Below are positions 41,701 through 45,499 of a stretch of DNA of 64,000 nt, one piece after another (position 1 is the stretch's first letter; each line of letters starts with the position of its first letter). Under the pieces are notes generated by a model, which saw only the letters and a program-made list of their open reading frames with translations, did not search any database and was not told where the DNA came from. A program made the position numbers and the translations under genes. Source of the stretch: Engraulis encrasicolus (taxonomy: Eukaryota > Chordata > Actinopteri > Clupeiformes > Engraulidae); assembly GCF_034702125.1 (NCBI RefSeq), contig NC_085860.1:51030936-51094935 (forward strand), given 5' to 3'.

Positions 41701-44526
41701 TTGGACAGCAAGGCTCTGGCCCCCCACAAGCCCCTTGAAATACAGAATCGTTTTTCGGAATTTAGAGATAAAAGTATGAGTTCCGTATCAAGCTGAAACA
41801 GGACACGGGACGTTGAAATGCAGGAAATTACATCTAAGAAATGCAAAATTTTCTGGGGGAGGACTCCCAGATTCATAAAGTTTCCCATCTTTTTTTCATT
41901 GGCATTCAGCAACCATAATACATACGGATAGTTTGGCCCCTTTACTGGGAGGAATTTAAAAAACTGGCCCTTGTTGACATGTAATTGAATACCCCTGTAT
42001 TGGGTGATTAAGCTCTTATCTTAACCTGGTTTACTCCTGAACCAGCTTCTTAGTATAGGCCCCATGTGGCTGTATGAGGTGACCCTGTGGTTGTGTTGCT
42101 ATGCTACAGTGGCTATGTGAACGGGGTGCACTACTACTCTGCACTGGAGCTGACCAACGCCGTCCGTGCTGAGCGGTGCACCTGGACCATGAAGTGCAAC
42201 GAACCAGAAATGACCCTGGTCAAGAGCCAACCAGGAGAGTGGAGAACACTCCTGAAGACCAAGGTGGGATTTACTCACATGCTGATGTTGATGATGTTAA
42301 TTGCAGTAGAGTTGTTTTACAAGGCCTTTCTTATACCTTTATGATTGTAATATACAGGTATAGCCATGTAAAGATTAACATAACATTAATTAGAATACTT
42401 GTAAGTGTAGTGATGAAATGTGCCAAAAATGATCTTGTGTGAATGAACTTGAATGAACTTGTGTGTTTTTCCCCTGGCAATAGAACGGCCTTGTCAGTTA
42501 TGACTATGATCACATGGAGGATGAAGACATTAACTTGGTGAACGGTAAGAGAAGTTTGTAGTGTATAGTGGGATATCTAGATTCGTCAAAAAAGAGGAAA
42601 AGGAGAGCACGACATTGGGTCAATTGTTTGGAGAAAAGAGTCAGGTGCTCTCCAGAAAAGGACATCATAGACTTAAGTAGAAAACTTTTGATTATACCCC
42701 AAAATGTAGCATGAAGGTCTGATAGGTAAATAGGCTCCTTGTTGTAAGTGGTAGTGATTAAAAATCCGAGCTACACTGATTTTGGTGGGAAAGGGTTTAA
42801 AAGCAAAAAACCTTTATTATGTACGATGATGCCCACACGTTTCAAAATGCATCTGCCTTGCTACATTTTGGAAAATGGTCAAAAGGTATTTACTGATATC
42901 ACTCATTTGTCATGCATGCATATCAAGTGAGATGCCAGGGGCGGGGTGGGGGTTATATGTAGATGTACAACAACCTGATATATACATAAAATCTACAAAT
43001 GTACCAAGTTTTTATTTTCTTTATTACCATCACCCAGATGTTGAGCTTTCCCAGTAAACCTCAAGGCATGAACAATGATGTATGCCTGCAGTTCTACCTT
43101 CTAGTCAGTGCACAGTTATCAGAGCTTGTTGAAGTGTTTAACCCTGTGGAACCTGAACCATGAAAGCAATGAGAGAAAATTCTAATTTTTTGGAATTTGC
43201 TTCAATATTGGTCCCTTATAAGAAATGTAAAAAAAAAAATTCAAAATTTTGTTAAGGTCGCTGAGATATTTAATGCATCATATATGATGCATCAGGCTTT
43301 TAATGAATGAAAATTCCAATTTCATGACCATTGAAAAATGACTTTTAATGCATTTACAACTTTTTTTTAATTTAAAAAAGTTGTCAGACAATTTAATTTG
43401 AGGATTATCTTTAAATATTTAGTGAGATCCTGCCATTTTTTAAAGCCTATCCTTGTTTTAGCAGGACCATATTTTACATTTCCCACAGCCTGGTTGGGTA
43501 ATTTTTTAAAATCTATGTAAAAACATAGCTGATCGAATGCTCAACAACCTATTTATGAGTGTAATACAGATCATTATTCATTTTTGATGTGTAATTTGAA
43601 TATATGGGTCCATTACTACAATTGGACCATTTCTCCATTCACTTCAATGCATTTTTTACGAGATCATAATTTCAACATTTTGCATTGCATTTTCAAAATT
43701 GCAAGTAAAACCTGTTTCTTAAGGCAATATCTTTGTCTTGAAGTAAAACAACTTGTGTGTTTTGTTAAACGATCGTCGTGGTATGCTTTGTAAGTTTCCC
43801 TATGGAGCAAATGCATTGATGGCTGACTTCCTGCCACCGCCGGATGGTGCTTATATGTCTCATCAGTTTTAGCACGATCTCTCTGCAACACGGTGTAAAA
43901 ATATAAACTCTTCCTTGCTTAATTGCACAAAGCAAGTGTTCAAATTAAAGGATGTAGAGTTATATTTCGGAAATTTGTACACAAACCTTATGCAATTTGA
44001 CGAAATCTCAGCGTCGGTCAGGGAAACCGCTTCTACCCCATTTTCCTGTTTTTCGCCGAGCTGTGGTCAACTTGTTGTCGACCGCTGCTCTCTTGTGGCG
44101 GTTTCCGTGTACTGCAGGACGTTTGGAAATGACACGCAGGATGTTTTTCAGATCGATTTTTTTGTGTGTCAGCGTGGAGAGGGCTTTGAATTTGATGAGA
44201 CATATATGATGCATCCGGCGCGATAGGGTTAAGACTTAAGTCATCAGACTAACAAAGATGGCTCCTGTCTGATTAGTCAAGATGAAACCTAAAAGCATTT
44301 TTATTGTTTTTGCCATGACAATTTGTGAGTGAGAATTGTTGTGTTTGTTGTGTTTTACTGGCATAGGTTCACCTATGTGTTTTCAAGCCTTCTAATTTTG
44401 CATATTGTTTAGTAAATATTGTTTTTTGTTTTTGTTTTGCTTATAGAACACCATTTTGTGGGCAATGTCGCAGAGGATGGCCTATGTTACGAGTACGCGA
44501 GCAGTGATGGCAGCGAGAGCGACTGA
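6410..44526 (+). CDS. tdrd12: tdrd12, Tudor domain containing 12 (5' partial, 26 exons)
   Basis: The TDRD12 family acts in germ-line piRNA biogenesis, in cytoplasmic granules with PIWI proteins (family knowledge). Joined exons: 6410-6481, 7604-7652, 7949-8622, 9092-9193, 9475-9538, 10539-10646, 11705-11890, 13142-13295, 15477-15604, 16509-16700, 27290-27418, 29153-29270, 30388-30524, 30971-31197, 31962-32046, 34289-34470, 36492-36699, 37315-37407, 38147-38319, 38833-39504, 39748-39815, 39918-40113, 40377-40490, 42110-42263, 42484-42544, 44447-44526. All junction phases agree, giving about 1,474 visible residues and a TGA stop. Domain order is proline-rich linker, degenerate DEAD-like core (DEVD), CCCH finger, extended Tudor, repeat linker, CS domain. 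The first Tudor domain and start codon lie upstream. Family placement rests on the helicase-CCCH-Tudor-CS order and motif wording. Introns are loaded with transposons; intron 10 is 10.6 kb. Confidence 0.93.
6829..7193. mobile_element. hAT MITE with 8-bp target duplication
   Basis: Inverted ends TAGGGATGCACCGATACC and GGTATCGGTGCATCCCTA are flanked by ATTGAAAT (6821-6828) and ATTGAAAG (7194-7201), a 7/8 match. The 8-bp duplication marks the hAT superfamily. Subterminal TATCGG units are repeated. Confidence 0.9.
7270..7576. mobile_element. TTAA snap-back MITE, copy 1
   Basis: TTAA flanks both sides (7266-7269, 7577-7580). The element folds on itself over nearly its full length around CTGGTCTCATAGGACTC near 7435-7450, with arms of about 145 bp. 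A second copy lies at 31220-31557. It ends only 27 bp before tdrd12 exon 2. Confidence 0.88.
7604..7652 (+). CDS. tdrd12: tdrd12 exon 2
   Basis: A 49-bp microexon; acceptor CTGTCTCCCACAG, donor GTAACT. It completes the split Arg codon and encodes FLRFMNPDAVGECLAK. The phases on both sides match exons 1 and 3, which is the main support. Confidence 0.8.
7949..8622 (+). CDS. tdrd12: tdrd12 exon 3, proline-rich repeat linker
   Basis: A 674-bp exon; acceptor TGTCCATTCAG, donor GTAAGA. It opens ADQGYVSDGGDVPSQFLAEV, then a run of nine prolines, then imperfect repeats built from PPPSLL, EMPSQ, RLAEIPSQM and LETPPQERASP. Predicted disordered, low-complexity linker between the N-terminal region and the helicase-like core. 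Repetitive DNA implies length variation. The proline-rich antisense frames are artefacts. Confidence 0.88.
8740..9020. mobile_element. Small MITE with inverted ends
   Basis: The left end reads GGTAACACATTATTTTAGGG and the right end CCCTAAAATAAAGTGTTACC, exact inverted matches apart from a base or two; inner phrases such as TACATCTATTAGC and GCTAATAGATGTA also pair. Lies in the intron between exons 3 and 4. Confidence 0.8.
9092..9193 (+). CDS. tdrd12: tdrd12 exon 4
   Basis: Acceptor TGTCCTTAAAG, donor GTAAGT. Encodes LSADDSGGPRVRDWSMGELK then HKKPRTEDERMASR, a charged linker. Start and end phases agree with neighbours. Confidence 0.88.
9475..9538 (+). CDS. tdrd12: tdrd12 exon 5
   Basis: Acceptor TTGTGTCTGCAG, donor GTAAGC. 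Encodes LMEYLNPGPLNVKEEADDDV plus L. An acidic linker; the acceptor follows a GT-rich stretch at 9394-9430. Confidence 0.85.
9676..9924. repeat. Long palindrome with GTTTCGACGC core
   Basis: The left arm begins GGAGCAAGCTGGTCCACTTC and the right arm ends GAAGTGGACCAGCTTGCTCC; the arms (about 110 bp) continue through GGCCAAGGACGACTGGA and ACTAACGTTTCGACGC. A snap-back MITE in the intron between exons 5 and 6. Confidence 0.88.
10083..10130 (+). mobile_element. LINE 3'-end fragment
   Basis: TGCTGCAACCTCCCTGTCTCC followed by GGTGGAGACTAA matches 47493-47540, where it runs into AATAAAG. This is the style of an L2-like LINE 3' end. It is interrupted at TAA by the Harbinger-like MITE that follows. 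Confidence 0.55.
10133..10437. mobile_element. Harbinger-like MITE, copy 1
   Basis: Ends AGCGGCGTACACACACA and GTGTGTGTACGGCCCT are inverted; TAA flanks both sides (10130-10132, 10438-10440). A 3-bp TWA duplication points to PIF/Harbinger. A related copy in inverse orientation is at 17946-18258, flanked by TTA. CpG-rich with many GCGAG repeats. Confidence 0.75.
10539..10646 (+). CDS. tdrd12: tdrd12 exon 6
   Basis: Acceptor CCCCCCTGAAG, donor GTAATG. Encodes 36 residues: VVPVVPKRDGVLLHSSAAVD then AWHSLAQSSLSKYFKR. Leads into the helicase-like core; phase 0 at both ends. Confidence 0.87.
11080..11298 (-). mobile_element. tRNA-derived SINE with (ATTAC)n tail
   Basis: On the minus strand it starts GGGCAGCCATGGCTCAGCGC (box A-like) and contains a weak box B, GGTTAAAATCC. 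It ends, at low window coordinates, in CCAAAGCGACTT-type sequence and ATTAC repeats. This tail (GCTTTATAACCAAAGCGACT) recurs at 32460-32520 and 55900-55960. A SINE, not a functional tRNA. Confidence 0.7.
11310..11373. repeat. Two-copy tandem repeat, unit about 32 bp
   Basis: CTGCAGTTGGTCTCCTCTAC plus TGTATCTTAC occurs twice in direct succession just left of a hAT MITE. Confidence 0.85.
11383..11682. mobile_element. hAT MITE (CAGTGGTTCTCAA family)
   Basis: Ends CAGTGGTTCTCAAAGTGTGG and GTTTGAGAAACCCTG; flanks TGCTAGTC (11375-11382) and TACTAGTC (11683-11690) match 7/8 as a hAT target duplication. The right edge is 22 bp before exon 7. Relatives lie at 27432-27742 and 52025-52342. Confidence 0.88.
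11705..11890 (+). CDS. tdrd12: tdrd12 exon 7, helicase motif I region (degenerate)
   Basis: Acceptor TCTTTTGTCTGCAG, donor GTGAGA; 62 codons, phase 0. Contains WPPVLRGSNTLIVAHAAQDP then LVYLPPLITLM, which aligns with the Q-motif/Walker A segment of DEAD-box proteins. The GxGKT nucleotide-binding signature is absent (AHAAQDP in its place), as in the TDRD12 family generally, so ATP hydrolysis by this site is doubtful. Confidence 0.93.
12849..13138 (+). mobile_element. Non-autonomous DNA transposon, 6-bp TSD family, copy A
   Basis: Starts CAGGGTTGATAGTATTCAGG and ends CACCATCACCCCTG, a short inverted repeat. Flanked by CAGCTG on both sides (12843-12848, 13139-13144). Copies B (29473-29758) and C (34849-36461) share the whole sequence and also have perfect 6-bp flanks. 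The right-hand duplication contains the acceptor AG and first codon of exon 8. A hAT variant with 6-bp duplication is possible; the superfamily is unproven. Confidence 0.88.
13142..13295 (+). CDS. tdrd12: tdrd12 exon 8, helicase motif Ia region
   Basis: Acceptor CACCCCTGCAG, donor GTGAGG. Encodes LSGVILCPGWEKANSVLDLL and KPTMVLLGQKEEEIRAFKLQ, with CPGW at the motif Ia position, a TDRD12 hallmark. The acceptor is formed by the target duplication of the transposon immediately upstream. A CT repeat lies just past the donor. Confidence 0.93.
13341..13384. repeat. (CT)n microsatellite
   Basis: An uninterrupted CT run begins about 45 bp after the exon 8 donor. Confidence 0.95.
14005..14372. mobile_element. 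hAT MITE nested in the ACGTAATAA element
   Basis: Ends TAGGGCTGTAACGATA and TATCGTTACAGCCCTA; flanks TTTCCTAC and TTCCCTAC match 7/8. The surrounding transposon sequence resumes on both sides, showing nesting. Confidence 0.9.
14440..14590 (-). mobile_element. tRNA-like SINE-derived repeat
   Basis: On the minus strand it reads as a tRNA-like head (GGTGTAGCGGTCAGAGCCCC, then a GTTTGAGTCCC box B), followed in window coordinates by GTCAGAACACAGCCACAACC. A second copy is at 40733-40895. Lacks a credible full tRNA fold; treat as a SINE remnant. Confidence 0.6.
15477..15604 (+). CDS. tdrd12: tdrd12 exon 9, DEAD-box motif II (DEVD)
   Basis: Acceptor CTGTTGATGCAG, donor GTTAGA. Encodes RLLVTTPFTLLRLLEAHCSL and HLVLDEVDKLYTRAPQQ. 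TTPFTLLRLL stands at motif Ib and DEVD at motif II (DEAD). The Walker B acid pair is kept although Walker A is lost. Confidence 0.95.
15848..15930. repeat. Two-copy tandem repeat, unit about 42 bp
   Basis: GTAGAGARCGAAAGAGGTGA and TGATCTGGTACATGGCA occur twice in direct succession with two base differences. Confidence 0.85.
16509..16700 (+). CDS. tdrd12: tdrd12 exon 10, helicase motif III region
   Basis: Acceptor CTTGTGCATCAG, donor GTCAGC; 64 codons, phase 0. Contains KQLVAVGSSWSAGMEGLL (the position of the SAT motif III) and ends PQEAALYGGVHQ, a family-conserved phrase. The last 30 bp are duplicated at 20796-20825. Confidence 0.95.
17361..18973. mobile_element. hAT-like element, level-3 nest
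   Basis: Perfect inverted ends CAGGGCTCTAAATTAAC and GTTAATTTAGAGCCCTG, with subterminal CCAATTTGGCTAGT and ACTAGCCAAAAT. It lies inside the CAGGGTTCCC element. No intact transposase frame; the target duplication is unclear. Confidence 0.85.
17946..18258. mobile_element. Harbinger-like MITE, copy 2 (level-4 nest)
   Basis: Ends AGGGCCGTACACACACG and GTGTGTGTACGCCGCT; TTA on both sides (17943-17945, 18259-18261). Same family as 10133-10437, inverse orientation. Confidence 0.75.
20796..20825 (+). other. tdrd12: Duplicated 30-bp mini-exon of tdrd12 exon 10
   Basis: GAG GCA GCC CTG TAC GGG, then GGA GTG CAC CAG, encodes EAALYGGVHQ, identical to the last ten residues of exon 10 and differing from it only at two synonymous third positions. 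It has its own acceptor (TTTTTTCACTTTGCCCCAG) and donor (GTCAGG). Being 30 bp and phase 0 on both sides, inclusion would add ten residues without a frameshift. Whether it is spliced is unknown. Confidence 0.7.
20844..21634. mobile_element. MITE with TAGCCTGAT ends
   Basis: The left end TAGCCTGATTATCATCGACT and right end TAGTCTGGTTTATCAGGCTA are inverted over about 10 bp. The 165-codon open frame inside has no recognisable motif. Confidence 0.55.
22196..24184 (+). mobile_element. CAGGGTTCCC-family element with transposase remnant
   Basis: Ends CAGGGTTCCCGCGGGT and GGGGGAACCCTG, flanked by TATTA on both sides. Subterminal phrases around GCATTGAATTTAG occur at both ends. It contains a short frame (22483-22671) that looks like the zinc-finger N-terminus of a hAT-type transposase. 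Confidence 0.8.
22483..22671 (+). pseudogene. hAT transposase N-terminal zinc-finger remnant
   Basis: MGKCRFNPKWLQDPKYFWVK is followed by a CTLCKKTF motif and a HCKHVH segment, the layout of the BED/TTF-type finger at the start of many fish hAT transposases. The frame stops after 62 codons and nothing of the catalytic domain follows. A piece upstream (22368-22445) duplicates the DNA at 22607-22685. Confidence 0.65.
24785..26235. mobile_element. DNA element with TAGGSC...GGTTCCGGTTG ends
   Basis: The left end GAGTTTGGTTCCGGTTG and right end CAACCGGAACCAAAACATTA are inverted, and GGGTCGGTCGG recurs in both subterminal regions. About 1.45 kb without an intact transposase. The sequence just right of it (26240-26325) ends TTAATTTAGAGGCCTG, a decayed hAT end like 17361-18973. 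Confidence 0.7.
27241..27276. repeat. (TG)n microsatellite before exon 11
   Basis: A TG run ends 13 bp before the exon 11 start, with only TTCTCCCCTCCAG between. Confidence 0.95.
27290..27418 (+). CDS. tdrd12: tdrd12 exon 11, helicase C-terminal lobe
   Basis: Acceptor TTCTCCCCTCCAG, donor GTGACA; 43 codons, phase 0. Encodes MIHLCLDCEKVPVMLRALDF and HKTLIITSSIQELDQVYE. KTLIITSS is at motif IV of the second RecA-like lobe. Confidence 0.95.
27432..27742. mobile_element. hAT MITE (GAGAATCACTG family)
   Basis: The right end CCACACTTTGAGAATCACTG and internal GGACCAC/GTGGTCC phrases match 52025-52342. It starts about 13 bp after the exon 11 donor. Confidence 0.7.
27748..28840. repeat. 37-bp minisatellite broken by two insertions
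   Basis: Four copies of a unit around TATGGAATACACTCTCACTG and CAGAGTAGACAATAA occur at about 27750, 28372, 28761 and 28799. The last two are adjacent; the others are separated by two unrelated MITE-like blocks, one containing the palindrome at 27804-27950 (GAGGTGTCCCGATATC arms), the other GCGAG-rich (28430-28757). Confidence 0.8.
29153..29270 (+). CDS. tdrd12: tdrd12 exon 12
   Basis: Acceptor TTTCCCCACTAG, donor GTATGT. Encodes AVANSSALALKVHEGLTQHF and WKKAIGAGTHVIL; part of the second helicase lobe. A TA-flanked transposon-end sequence begins 5 bp into the intron and the donor is duplicated at 29418-29440. Confidence 0.92.
29429..30069 (+). mobile_element. Tc1-like element remnant with nested MITE
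   Basis: Ends CAGGGGTCGGACCAATTAAT and TTATTTTGTCCAACCCCTG, with TA on each side. The inside encodes a broken copy of a Tc1 transposase N-terminal helix-turn-helix (SLCDVSRAMVSKV) with a stop codon. Copy B of the 6-bp-TSD family (29473-29758) is inserted within the left terminal repeat. Confidence 0.85.
29473..29758 (+). mobile_element. 6-bp TSD family transposon, copy B
   Basis: Same sequence as 12849-13138, from CTGGGCTGATTGTATTCAGG to CACCATCACCCCTG; perfect flanks AGAGTG (29467-29472, 29759-29764). It interrupts a Tc1-like terminal repeat whose uninterrupted form reads TTTTAGAGTGGGAAG. Confidence 0.88.
30388..30524 (+). CDS. tdrd12: tdrd12 exon 13, helicase motif V/VI region
   Basis: Acceptor ACCTCCCTCATCAG, donor GTTTGC. 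Encodes VTTEKCLKALGIDDATSVVH and YGFPMTPKLFGSRLFCMS. LKALGIDDATSVVHYGFP corresponds to motif V (ARGIDxxxVxxVxxxDxP). The arginine-finger motif VI (HRxGRxGR) is not preserved. Confidence 0.95.
30971..31197 (+). CDS. tdrd12: tdrd12 exon 14, end of helicase core and start of CCCH finger
   Basis: Acceptor GTGTTTCTCTCAG, donor GTGAGC. Encodes YRLENERGGARVANSILLLT, VSGVLRYLRRTGA and RPLCPYLKSLGFC. The final CPYLKSLGFC supplies the first two cysteines of a CCCH zinc finger completed by exon 15. Confidence 0.95.
31220..31557. mobile_element. TTAA snap-back MITE, copy 2
   Basis: TTAA flanks (31216-31219, 31558-31561). Full-length palindrome closely related to 7270-7576, e.g. the arm with GGCAGTGCAAATTTTACCTCC and its reverse complement. 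It starts 22 bp after the exon 14 end. Confidence 0.9.
31871..31959. repeat. (TG)44 microsatellite abutting exon 15
   Basis: About 44 uninterrupted TG units run directly into the acceptor TAG at 31959-31961, leaving no ordinary pyrimidine tract downstream of the repeat. Confidence 0.97.
31962..32046 (+). CDS. tdrd12: tdrd12 exon 15, completes CCCH zinc finger
   Basis: Acceptor GTGTGTGTAG, donor GTGAGC. The first G completes Lys; then DTRECPDRHILDRSQDEPKL and ALQTGLVE. With exon 14 the spacing is C-x8-C-x5-C-x3-H, the classic CCCH finger. At 85 bp, skipping would shift the frame. Confidence 0.95.
32082..32451. mobile_element. CAGGGTTCCCAC-family MITE
   Basis: Ends CAGGGTTCCCACTGGTGCTT and GGTGTGGGAACCCTG, with internal GCTTGAA repeats; close relative of 41088-41480. 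It starts 35 bp after the exon 15 donor. Confidence 0.85.
32456..32612. mobile_element. ATTAC-tail SINE-type repeat
   Basis: TTACATTACATTGC is followed by CGCTTTATAACCAAAGCGAC and AAAGTGCACAGGAAATATAC; the same block is at 55904-56060, and the ATTAC/AAAGCGACT part at 11080-11298. A CA microsatellite follows (32623-32702). Confidence 0.6.
32722..33091. mobile_element. hAT-type MITE (TAGGGCTGCAC ends)
   Basis: Ends TAGGGCTGCACAATTAATCG and ATAATCGTGCCGCCCTA, with repeated AATCG units inside. Confidence 0.85.
33466..33843. mobile_element. hAT MITE (TAGAGGTGCACCGAAA ends)
   Basis: Ends TAGAGGTGCACCGAAAATTC and AATTTCGGTGCACCTCTA, with approximate 8-bp flanks GTTTTTAC and ATTGTTAC. Confidence 0.88.
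34289..34470 (+). CDS. tdrd12: tdrd12 exon 16, extended Tudor domain start
   Basis: Acceptor CTCTACCGTGCCAG, donor GTCTGG. Encodes VLPLYIHSASVFYGRLVSKD, FDELAAKMAAHFG and VGELYAMQDEEEYHR. SASVFYGRLV is the opening strand of the extended Tudor fold (staphylococcal-nuclease-like half). Confidence 0.95.
34849..36461 (+). mobile_element. 6-bp TSD family transposon, copy C, with nested hAT
   Basis: CAGGGCTGATAGTATTCAGG to CACTATCACCCCTG, perfect flanks CTGACC (34843-34848, 36462-36467). Interrupted at 34948-36265 by another element. The right edge is 30 bp before exon 17. Confidence 0.88.
34948..36265. mobile_element. hAT-like element with CAGTCCCTCCAG ends
   Basis: Perfect 12-bp inverted ends CAGTCCCTCCAG and CTGGAGGGACTG. 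Near the right end the phrase CGCAAAATCTTTGCAAAAAATG repeats in part. About 1.3 kb; no convincing transposase. Nested in copy C. Confidence 0.85.
36492..36699 (+). CDS. tdrd12: tdrd12 exon 17, Tudor core
   Basis: Acceptor TTGTGTAACCACAG, donor GTTTGA. Encodes VRVVSVPEKGDCLFSCATVH, FIDEGSTRTVKSHQLLQLPP and KPIDNEVDWDPK. FIDEGSTRTV is the Tudor strand that normally contributes to the aromatic methylarginine cage; DFHSLPPQAVEIVLC is the following conserved segment. Confidence 0.96.
36681..36790. repeat. 80-bp tandem duplication of the exon 17 end and donor
   Basis: GGTCGACTGGGACCCAAAGG occurs at 36681 and again at 36761, each followed by a GT (GTTTGA, GTCTGA), and similarity continues another 25 bp. 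The second copy lies in the intron and carries a second potential donor. Confidence 0.9.
37315..37407 (+). CDS. tdrd12: tdrd12 exon 18
   Basis: Acceptor TCTCCTTCTCCCCCAG, donor GTGAGA; 31 codons, phase 0. Encodes ATRAISQTIRGKRHQAKVLM then CLGSTLWVSSM, the C-terminal half of the extended Tudor domain. Confidence 0.95.
37680..37811 (+). mobile_element. LINE reverse-transcriptase C-terminal fragment
   Basis: One frame reads FSVVPKWWNGLPEAARLSTS then LAAFKKQVKTFLFREELLN, the familiar end of fish non-LTR reverse transcriptases. Truncated at both ends; in the intron after exon 18. Confidence 0.85.
38147..38319 (+). CDS. tdrd12: tdrd12 exon 19
   Basis: Acceptor CTAACCGTTCCCAG, donor GTACTG. Encodes VSRIRAPLLKTFINEYDVCN, EVLSTGLGVPNSEAEHLTRL and DHSTVLR. 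Closes the extended Tudor region. Confidence 0.94.
38520..38700. repeat. Decayed MITE with G-runs
   Basis: Contains several GGGGGG runs, including 14 consecutive Gs at 38651-38664, and ends GATGAGAACCACTGCTGT. Similar in inverted form to 52669-52740. Confidence 0.55.
38833..39504 (+). CDS. tdrd12: tdrd12 exon 20, 33-40-residue tandem repeats
   Basis: Acceptor CATCATGGCAG, donor GTGAGT; 672 bp. Five imperfect repeats built on NGEMLPSPGLQTPVELPMNN then TPPSH, HDGYQAV; the last two are shorter, with LHIPAEA. Ends in an alanine-rich AACLAGGLAAAPSSG segment. A disordered linker between Tudor and CS domains, not recognisable in the mammalian protein; evidently a coding minisatellite. Confidence 0.9.
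39748..39815 (+). CDS. tdrd12: tdrd12 exon 21
   Basis: Acceptor CACTGTGTGCAG, donor GTAGGT. Encodes QEEIDGYLPQSCLSSVGAPC then VI. Phases fit exon 20 (AG + G) and exon 22 (G + AT). Confidence 0.85.
39918..40113 (+). CDS. tdrd12: tdrd12 exon 22, decapeptide repeats
   Basis: Acceptor CCACTACAACAG, donor GTGAAT. Encodes a run of about five decapeptides of the type AEPVASPTTM or VEPVAIPTAI, then SPNVTAMTALGFSSS. A third, unrelated coding tandem repeat in the same protein. Confidence 0.88.
40320..40375. repeat. GT/GC-rich microsatellite before exon 23
   Basis: Mixed GTGTGC units run up to the acceptor TGTAG at 40372-40376, so exon 23 also lacks a normal pyrimidine tract. Confidence 0.9.
40377..40490 (+). 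CDS. tdrd12: tdrd12 exon 23, CS domain first half
   Basis: Acceptor GTGCGTGCGTGTAG, donor GTCAGT. Encodes RQPQVRWFQRQDVVILRVKL and MQTCHFFSDGVVY. VRWFQRQDVVILRVKL is the signature opening of a CS (p23/HSP20-like) domain, an HSP90 co-chaperone fold present in TDRD12 and its insect Yb-family relatives. Confidence 0.94.
40733..40895 (-). mobile_element. tRNA-like SINE-derived repeat, copy 2
   Basis: On the minus strand: TTTGGAGTAGCGGTCAGAGC, then GGTCTGGGTTCAAGTCCCAG (box B GGTTCAAGTCC). Same order as 14440-14590. Anticodon-arm pairing is poor, so a SINE head and not a functional tRNA. Confidence 0.65.
41088..41480. mobile_element. CAGGGTTCCCAC-family MITE with 6-bp TSD
   Basis: Ends CAGGGTTCCCACTGGTGCTT and GGTGTGGGAACACTG; perfect flanks CAAGTT (41082-41087, 41481-41486). 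It is inserted in a MITE spanning about 40905-41510. Confidence 0.88.
41536..42064. mobile_element. Long-TIR MITE with nested hAT MITE
   Basis: Inverted ends of about 45 bp: GGGGCCTATTCTACGAAGCT at the left and AGCTTCTTAGTATAGGCCCC at the right, each continuing into GGTTCAG...TAAACC. A hAT-type MITE (about 41660-41997; CAGGGCTATTCAAATGG to TTGAATACCCCTG) sits inside. Confidence 0.82.
42110..42263 (+). CDS. tdrd12: tdrd12 exon 24, CS domain second half
   Basis: Acceptor TGCTATGCTACAG, donor GTGGGA. Encodes GYVNGVHYYSALELTNAVRA, CTWTMKCNEPEMTLVKSQPG and EWRTLLKTK. The wording YYSALEL...W...LVK...GEW..LL is the C-terminal half of a CS domain. Confidence 0.95.
42484..42544 (+). CDS. tdrd12: tdrd12 exon 25
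   Basis: Acceptor CCCCTGGCAATAG, donor GTAAGA. Encodes NGLVSYDYDHMEDEDINLVN, an acidic extension typical of the end of CS-domain proteins. Confidence 0.92.
43142..44228. mobile_element. TTAA-flanked element (CCCTGTGGAACC ends)
   Basis: TTAA at 43138-43141 and 44229-44232; short inverted ends CCCTGTGG and CGATAGGG. Palindromic ATATGATGCATC-type phrases recur at 43271-43295 and 44203-44217. Similar TTAACCC...GGGTTAA elements at 58535-58810. No transposase recognised. Confidence 0.65.
44447..44526 (+). CDS. tdrd12: tdrd12 terminal exon and stop
   Basis: Acceptor TTTTGTTTTGCTTATAG. Encodes EHHFVGNVAEDGLCYEYASS then DGSESD and a TGA stop at 44524-44526. Acidic, serine-rich tail. Confidence 0.93.
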
Positions 44527-44559
44527 ACCCCTCTGTATATGTTTGTCCATCATATAAAT

Positions 44560-44882
44560 CAGGGGTGGGGAACCTTTTTCATTCGAGGGGCCACTTCAAA
44601 TTCATCCGAGGGACATGAAGGTCCTCCGAGGGCCGTACTATGAACACAAACCAGGATTTTCCCCTGCACTTTAGGACTATATTGAAGGCAATCAGCCACC
44701 CCACCTTCTCTATGTCCCCTGAATATATCTTAATTGTATTGCAAATGGAATTCCCAAGGGTCCTTTACAAAATATGTCATATTTCATGTGAAGCTGTATA
44801 ACATTAAAATTATGTCGGGGGGCCAGATAAAACGGCCTCAAGGGCCGCAAATGGCCCTCGAGACATAGGTTCCCCACCCCTG
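44560..44882. mobile_element. hAT MITE 33 bp after the tdrd12 stop
   Basis: Ends CAGGGGTGGGGAACCTTTTT and ATAGGTTCCCCACCCCTG. Its right-hand end is tandemly repeated (44853-44939). Confidence 0.88.
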
Positions 44883-44939
44883 GCCCTCGAGACATAGGTT
44901 CCCCACCCCTGGCCCTCGAGACATAGGTTCCCCACCCAC
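44853..44939. repeat. 29-bp repeat x3 made from a MITE end
   Basis: Three head-to-tail units of GGCCCTCGAGACATAGGTTC plus CCCACCCCT; the first is the terminus of the 44560-44882 MITE. Confidence 0.93.
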
Positions 44940-45129
44940 TGCTGTGCACATACTGAATTAAGTAGCCCTTATTGTCATTAAGTAGCCCTTATTGTCATTT
45001 TTTTATGTTCTGAACAGAAAATATTAAAAAAAAAAAAAAACTTTTTTTTTTTAGTTCATCTTCAGAGTCAATGATGCACAATCATAAATGCCATCTTTTC
45101 CATTAATATTTACCACCATCATTTTTTAA

Positions 45130-45496
45130 AGGTGCACTGTGTATGATTGTGGCCAGAGTAGGTATTGCAACTATGCTACTTGTTGAAACTGTGCTGCCTA
45201 TTGCCAATTTTGATCTTTTCATGAAAATGTACTTTGTAATTAAAGTAATATTTACTAGTATGGCTAAAGTACAGTAGGTTTTGCAGCTAAAAATGTCTAT
45301 TTCTGGAAGTTCAAAATAGCGGACATGGAGAAGATTCATCTTTGTGGATGAAAAGTGAAAATGTAATTTTCCCAGATATATAATGAATACTTAGAATACC
45401 ATGGTGGTGCTAAGTATTTGTGAAAAGGTAACATTTGTGAATGGGCAGCATGAATTCTGGAAATAAATGACTAAACAAATATTACACAGTGCACAT
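45130..45496. mobile_element. TTAA MITE (AGGTGCACTGTG ends)
   Basis: TTAA on both sides; ends AGGTGCACTGTGTATG and ATTACACAGTGCACAT. Family also at 51268-51618, 924-1733 and, in part, about 250-530 and 4010-4260. Confidence 0.88.
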
Positions 45497-45499
45497 TTA

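Larger units (their letters stand above)
44527..45040 (+). other. tdrd12: tdrd12 3' UTR candidate
   Basis: Begins after the stop and is mostly a hAT MITE (44560-44882). Possible ATTAAA signals occur near 44803 and 45022, the second just before an A-run; which is used cannot be decided from sequence. Confidence 0.5.
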
